9,953 bases of DNA, taken from Flavobacteriales bacterium. Lineage in GTDB: Bacteria; Bacteroidota; Bacteroidia; NS11-12g; UBA955. Both the position numbers and the translations under genes were made by a program. Location: assembly GCA_947450405.1 (NCBI GenBank), contig CANFVI010000056.1, positions 1-9,953 of the forward strand, in the 5' to 3' direction. Within the stretch, counting starts at the first letter, position 1. Each line of letters starts with the position of its first letter. Positions 7,182 to 9,953 of this stretch are shown piece by piece. Under the pieces are notes generated by a model. That model saw nothing but the letters and a program-made list of their open reading frames with translations. It searched no databases and had not been told where the DNA came from.

Positions 7182-7212
7182 CAAATATCCAAAAAAAAAG
7201 GCACTTAAACAA
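7182..7212 (-). promoter_or_regulatory. Promoter of the sorting-domain/GNAT/rhomboid operon
   Basis: On the minus strand, TTG (7212-7210), a 20-base spacer and GATATTTG (7189-7182) match the Bacteroidota -33/-7 pattern with one mismatch in the -7 box. The -7 box ends 5 bases before the ATG at 7176, so the transcript would be leaderless or nearly so. The -33 TTG and much of the spacer lie inside the upstream gene's terminator hairpin. Confidence 0.5.
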
Positions 7213-7220
7213 GTGCCTTT
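7191..7220 (-). terminator. Rho-independent terminator of the small lipoprotein gene
   Basis: A perfect 10-bp stem (AAAGGCACTT, 7197-7206, with AAGTGCCTTT, 7211-7220) has a 4-base loop. Read on the minus strand it is followed by an unbroken T-run: six more bases (7196-7191) beyond the three Ts in the stem. It lies 22 bases after the lipoprotein stop at 7243. The plus-strand reading lacks a T-run, which fixes the direction. Confidence 0.85.
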
Positions 7221-7242
7221 AAAATTTTCCAAAAGGAAGAAA

Positions 7243-7458
7243 TTATTTTTTAACTTCTTCTTTTTTAGCGTCAGCAGCTGGAGCAGCTTCAGTAGTAGCA
7301 GCGCTATCTTTAACTGAAGTAGAATCAGCAACTGGAGCTTCAACTGGAGTTGAATCGTGGCTAGTAGAATCAGTAGTAGCAGTTTCGGTAGAGTTACCAC
7401 CACAAGCAGCGAAAGCGAATACTACGCAAGCTGCCAAAGCAAAAGTGATTTTTTTCAT
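7243..7458 (-). CDS. Small Ser/Thr/Ala/Asp-rich lipoprotein
   Basis: A 71-residue protein of unknown function. Residues 1-18 are a lipoprotein signal (MKK then a hydrophobic stretch) ending in the lipobox FAAC, so Cys19 should be lipidated and the protein anchored in an envelope membrane. The mature part of about 53 residues is low-complexity, rich in S, T, A, D, E and P, ends with Lys/Glu (AKKEEVKK), and has no visible fold. It contains four copies of the Bacteroidota O-glycosylation motif D(S/T)(A/I/L/V/M/T): DST at 30-32, 35-37 and 45-47, and DSA at 51-53. It has its own promoter and terminator, so it is monocistronic. No acidic surface-export signature directly follows the Cys (GGNSTET). 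Real coding status is supported by the lipobox, promoter and terminator; a longer overlapping minus-strand frame with a Leu-rich translation is its shadow. Confidence 0.8.
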   Translation of the reverse strand: MKKITFALAACVVFAFAACGGNSTETATTDSTSHDSTPVEAPVADSTSVKDSAATTEAAPAADAKKEEVKK

Positions 7459-7488
7459 TTTATTTGTTTTTCCTATTTAAGTGTGGTG

Positions 7489-7518
7489 CAAAAATATAAC
7501 GAAGTTTAGAATATACAA
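7489..7518 (-). promoter_or_regulatory. Promoter of the small lipoprotein gene
   Basis: On the minus strand, TTG (7518-7516), 19 bases and TATTTTTG (7496-7489) make a full match to the Bacteroidota promoter pattern TTG-N17-23-TAnnTTTG. Transcription should start near 7484, giving a leader of about 25 bases without a Shine-Dalgarno sequence. A-tracts at 7517-7546 lie directly upstream, where an UP-like element would act. Confidence 0.75.
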
Positions 7519-7729
7519 AAAAAAAATAAAAAAAATTTAAAAAAAACTCACCCTAGCCTCAATGTACCAAAACACCATTCTCTAAAATCAACCACATTAA
7601 TTCAGAATCCAATACCAAAATAAGAACTTATTAAATTACATATCAATGTTTTATATTTTTTAAACTATAATGAATTCTTGATGCACATTATCCATTCCCA
7701 ACACAATTGATGGCGGTGATTTTCTTTGA

Positions 7730-7788
7730 TTTTTTTCGCAATTTTCCAAATTTTTTCGCAAAATTTCCTTTTTTGACCAATTTTCAAA
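7730..7788. repeat. Three imperfect ~20-bp tandem units with phased T-tracts
   Basis: Units start at about 7731, 7751 and 7769. Units 1 and 2 share TTTTTTCGCAA exactly and continue with an AT-rich tail ending TTTCC. Unit 3 is TTTTTTGACCAATTTTCAAA, close to unit 1 (TTTTTTCGCAATTTTCCAAA). T-tract centres fall at about 7733, 7743, 7753, 7765, 7771 and 7782, mostly 10-11 bases apart, as in intrinsically curved DNA. The array lies roughly 100-150 bases upstream of the carotenoid gene. Confidence 0.5.
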
Positions 7789-7846
7789 AGGTTTGCAAAG
7801 AAAAATAAGTTGTTTCCCCATTTTTAAACGACCAAAAAATCGATAA

Positions 7847-7876
7847 TTCTACCAATTCAAAAAACAACTACTTTTG
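7847..7876 (+). promoter_or_regulatory. Promoter of the carotenoid gene
   Basis: TACTTTTG (7869-7876) fits TAnnTTTG exactly. Nineteen bases upstream is TTC (7847-7849) instead of TTG. The -7 box ends only 5 bases before the ATG at 7882, so the mRNA would begin at or within a base or two of the start codon. Confidence 0.5.
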
Positions 7877-7881
7877 CAACA

Positions 7882-8520
7882 ATGCAAACTGTTGAAAATA
7901 GATTTATTGCCGTTATCGCAATTATTTATGCTGTAGGGGTTGCCGGATTTATCATTCCATCACTAAATCCCCTATTTATTTGGCTCACCCCAATCAATAT
8001 ATTGGGTACATTTATCATTGCTTGGATATTTCATAAAAAATGGGAAATCAACCATTTTTTAATGATTGCAGTAATTGGTTTGATGGGATTTTTCATTGAA
8101 CTCGCCGGGGTGAAAACCCAAGCTATATTTGGATCCTATTATTACGGTGCTACCTTGGGTAAAAAATGGCAATCAGTACCCTATTTGATTGGAATAAATT
8201 GGGCTGCCATGGTATTTTATACCTCTAGTCTTTTAGCAGGTAGAATAAAAAGTAATTTAGGCGTTGCCTTTCTTGGAGCAACCATCATGACTATCTACGA
8301 TTATTTTCTAGAACCAGTTGCCATGCGATATGATTTTTGGCATTGGAAATCAAACATTATACCCCTTCAAAATTATATAGCTTGGTTTGTTATTTCATTT
8401 ATCATGCATTTGATACTCAATGCGGCCACCAAGCCCATCAAAAATAAAATGGCATCGGCTTTGTTTTTCATTCAACTCGGATTTTTTCTTATTCTTCACA
8501 TCTACGTCAGATTGTTTTAA
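7882..8520 (+). CDS. Carotenoid biosynthesis protein, CruF/DUF422 family (probable carotenoid 1,2-hydratase)
   Basis: A 212-residue integral membrane protein with about six to seven hydrophobic segments. It belongs to the family of CruF and bisanhydrobacterioruberin hydratase, which add water to the psi end of carotenoids such as gamma-carotene on the way to myxol-, saproxanthin- or flexixanthin-type pigments. The family pattern is clear: IELAGVKTQAIFGSYYYG (72-89), LGKKWQSVPYLIGINWAAM (92-110), the acidic YDYFLEPVAM (139-148) and W153-H-W155, and then IIPLQNYIAW (159-168). Pigment substrate is inference. It stands alone between its own promoter and a terminator, without crtB, crtI or crtY nearby. 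The ATG at 7882 sits just after the -7 box and begins the first conserved stretch, so the start is secure. Confidence 0.87.
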   Translation: MQTVENRFIAVIAIIYAVGVAGFIIPSLNPLFIWLTPINILGTFIIAWIFHKKWEINHFLMIAVIGLMGFFIELAGVKTQAIFGSYYYGATLGKKWQSVPYLIGINWAAMVFYTSSLLAGRIKSNLGVAFLGATIMTIYDYFLEPVAMRYDFWHWKSNIIPLQNYIAWFVISFIMHLILNAATKPIKNKMASALFFIQLGFFLILHIYVRLF

Positions 8521-8537
8521 CAAACAATCTTTATACA

Positions 8538-8574
8538 AAACAAAAAGGGCTTCAATTTGAAGCCCTTTTTGTTT
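8538..8574. terminator. Bidirectional rho-independent terminator
   Basis: A stem of up to 16 bp (8538-8553 with 8559-8574) surrounds a 5-base loop. The G/C core is GGGCTTC/GAAGCCC, flanked by A-run and T-run so that both strands read stem followed by TTTTTGTTT. It begins 17 bases after the carotenoid gene stop and lies 18 bases beyond the ligase stop at 8593, serving the two convergent genes. Confidence 0.92.
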
Positions 8575-8592
8575 GTAGTATAAATCAGAAAA

Positions 8593-9953
8593 TTATAGCG
8601 GACAATCTACGCTCAAATACATGGCGTCAATCTCATCGATATATCTTTCCATCACAACTTTACGTTTTACCTTCAACGTAATTGTCATATCACCGTTTTC
8701 AACGCTAAATGGTTCTCTTTTTACCAAGAAATTTTTAATGCGCTCAAACTTTGCCAAATTGTTAGACATTTTCTTCGCTTCTTGTGCAATCCACGCAGTT
8801 AATTCATCGTCATAAATAAAATCATTTTCTCCTTTCAGCAAATCTAATTTACCAGGAATTTGTTCTCTCATTGCCTCTTCACTTGGAATGATTATGGCTG
8901 TTAAAAACTCGCGTTTATCACCAATAATGAAAATTTGATCAATGCGGTTACTTTTTAAATAAACGTTTTCAATTTGGGTAGGATAAATATTTTTACCCAA
9001 AGAGGTTTTTAACATGTTTTTCAACCTATCGGTGATTTTTAAATATCCCCTATCAAATCTTCCAATATCGCCCGTATGGAACCATCCATCCGCATCAAAA
9101 ACATTGTCGGTTTCTGCCTTATTTTGGTAATAGCCCTTCATGATGTTTGGCCCTTTACATAAAATTTCACCTTCCGCACTTTCAAAATTTGGATTAAAAG
9201 AATCATACGTTTGAACAGTAATGATCTCCATGGTTTCAATGTTTTGAATTGCAACTTGTTGGCGAGGCGCTACCCTACCCACAGTGCCATAAACTTGACG
9301 TTCAAATTCATTCACTGTTACAAAAGGAGAAGTTTCGGTTAGCCCGTATCCCTCCTGAACTTTCAAACCTAAGTTTGCAAAAAACTCACCTACATGCGGC
9401 GGCAATGCGCCACCACCCGATACAAACATTTTCAATCTTCCGCCCATCTTGGCTTTGATTTTACTGAAAACCAATTTCTCAGCCAACGAATTTTGCATTG
9501 AAAGAATTGCACTTGGCGACTTTCCAGTATCAATTTGCTTGCGGTATTTTTCTCCTACGCCCAAAGCCCACCAGAATATTTTCGCTTTAACACCACCTTC
9601 GGTGGCGTTTTTTACTACTTTTTCGTGTACCCTTTCCAACAAACGAGGTACTGTTGCCATCAAAGTTGGACGAATTTCATTGATATTGCTAGCAACCTTT
9701 TCAATGTTTTCAGCAAATGCTACTTGCGCACCAATAAATAGACCCAAATACATGGTTGCCATTCTTTCGAATACATGACTTAATGGCAAATACGACAAAT
9801 ACATGTCGGTTTTTTCAATGGCAGGACAAAGTTCTTGGGCATCATAACAATCACTCATGAAATTATAGTGGGTTAACATGGCTCCTTTTGGCACTCCCGT
9901 TGTGCCACTGGTATAAATCAACGTAGCCAAATCTTCTTTCCCTACTGTTTCAA
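8593..9953 (-). CDS. Long-chain fatty acid-CoA ligase (AMP-dependent synthetase), N terminus beyond window
   Basis: Activates fatty acids with ATP and CoA to acyl-CoA via an acyl-adenylate; peripheral to the inner membrane or cytosolic. The visible 452 residues are the C-terminal three quarters of a FadD/Faa1-like enzyme (family usually near 600 aa). In fragment numbering they carry the P-loop YTSGTTGVPKG (13-23), YLPLSHVFE (54-62), SGGGALPP (178-185), the A5 motif GYGLTETSP (201-209), GWFHTGDIG (289-297), the hinge DRLKNMLKTSLGKNI (308-322), and TLKVKRK near the end with the probable catalytic Lys. The frame stays open to the window edge (ETVGKED precedes LATLIYTSG), so the in-frame TTG at 9930 is internal and not a start. 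Chain-length preference cannot be read. It could equally serve beta-oxidation or phospholipid synthesis. Confidence 0.94.
   Translation of the reverse strand, partial: ETVGKEDLATLIYTSGTTGVPKGAMLTHYNFMSDCYDAQELCPAIEKTDMYLSYLPLSHVFERMATMYLGLFIGAQVAFAENIEKVASNINEIRPTLMATVPRLLERVHEKVVKNATEGGVKAKIFWWALGVGEKYRKQIDTGKSPSAILSMQNSLAEKLVFSKIKAKMGGRLKMFVSGGGALPPHVGEFFANLGLKVQEGYGLTETSPFVTVNEFERQVYGTVGRVAPRQQVAIQNIETMEIITVQTYDSFNPNFESAEGEILCKGPNIMKGYYQNKAETDNVFDADGWFHTGDIGRFDRGYLKITDRLKNMLKTSLGKNIYPTQIENVYLKSNRIDQIFIIGDKREFLTAIIIPSEEAMREQIPGKLDLLKGENDFIYDDELTAWIAQEAKKMSNNLAKFERIKNFLVKREPFSVENGDMTITLKVKRKVVMERYIDEIDAMYLSVDCPL

Larger units (their letters stand above)
7459..7881. other. 423-base AT-rich intergenic region between divergent genes
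   Basis: Nearest the lipoprotein gene it holds that gene's promoter and three A-tracts (7517-7526, 7528-7535, 7539-7546). From about 7547 to 7728 I see no open frame with coding character, no TAnnTTTG element on either strand, no convincing hairpin and no RNA gene. A T-tract repeat follows at 7730-7788, then the carotenoid gene's promoter. A small RNA cannot be excluded by eye. Confidence 0.6.

Noticed and set aside
7177..7212. Upstream in-frame ATG that would extend the sorting-domain protein by 12 residues
   Set aside because: It would start within the terminator hairpin and push the signal peptide inward; the ATG at 7176 begins directly with a basic-then-hydrophobic signal sequence.
7173..7403. 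A 76-residue minus-strand open frame with a Leu-rich translation
   Set aside because: It overlaps the lipoprotein gene in another frame, runs through its terminator, and its Leu runs come from the repetitive Ala/Ser/Thr codons read out of frame.
7547..7729. Possible small gene or RNA in the long intergenic stretch
   Set aside because: No frame with coding character, no promoter-like TAnnTTTG on either strand and no stable stem seen by eye.
9928..9930. TTG as the start codon of the acyl-CoA ligase
   Set aside because: The frame stays open to the window edge with family-like residues, and the P-loop begins only five residues after this codon, so a large N-terminal part is missing and must lie outside.

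Overview
The window looks like chromosomal DNA of a Bacteroidota bacterium, probably Flavobacteriia or a neighbouring class. It is AT-rich. Start codons lack Shine-Dalgarno sequences. Several genes are preceded by the phylum's own promoter pattern (TTG, about 20 bases, TAnnTTTG). It also carries a type IX secretion (T9SS) C-terminal sorting domain, a glucosaminidase-LysM protein of Bacteroidota type, and a CruF-type carotenoid gene. Placement below phylum is inference. I see no mobile element, CRISPR array, phage gene, tRNA or rRNA.

Layout. (1) 1-88 is a leader with two nested inverted repeats, followed by aspartate kinase (89-1354, +). (2) A secreted glucosaminidase with LysM repeats (1360-2877, -) converges on it with a 5-base gap. 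(3) From a 131-base divergent promoter region, dsbD (3009-5123, +) runs into gmhA (5123-5704, +) with a one-base stop/start overlap. (4) A compact minus-strand operon converges on gmhA: a small protein that is essentially only a T9SS sorting domain (7176-6796), an SSAT-like GNAT acetyltransferase (6791-6339) and a rhomboid protease (6342-5713). (5) Upstream of that operon is a single small lipoprotein gene (7458-7243, -) with a good promoter, phased A-tracts and a strong terminator; the terminator lies inside the next operon's promoter. (6) A 423-base AT-rich region with a phased T-tract repeat precedes a CruF-like carotenoid gene (7882-8520, +). (7) A bidirectional terminator separates it from a long-chain acyl-CoA ligase (8593-9953, -) that runs off the window.

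Most genes are housekeeping or envelope functions: amino-acid biosynthesis, peptidoglycan hydrolysis, periplasmic thiol reduction, a heptose precursor for LPS or capsule, pigment and lipid activation. The less ordinary points are the orphan sorting domain and its operon partners, a tiny lipoprotein with four Bacteroidota O-glycosylation motifs, the interleaved terminator and promoter at 7182-7220, and promoter -7 elements so close to start codons that leaderless transcripts are likely. I found no convincing new multi-gene system.
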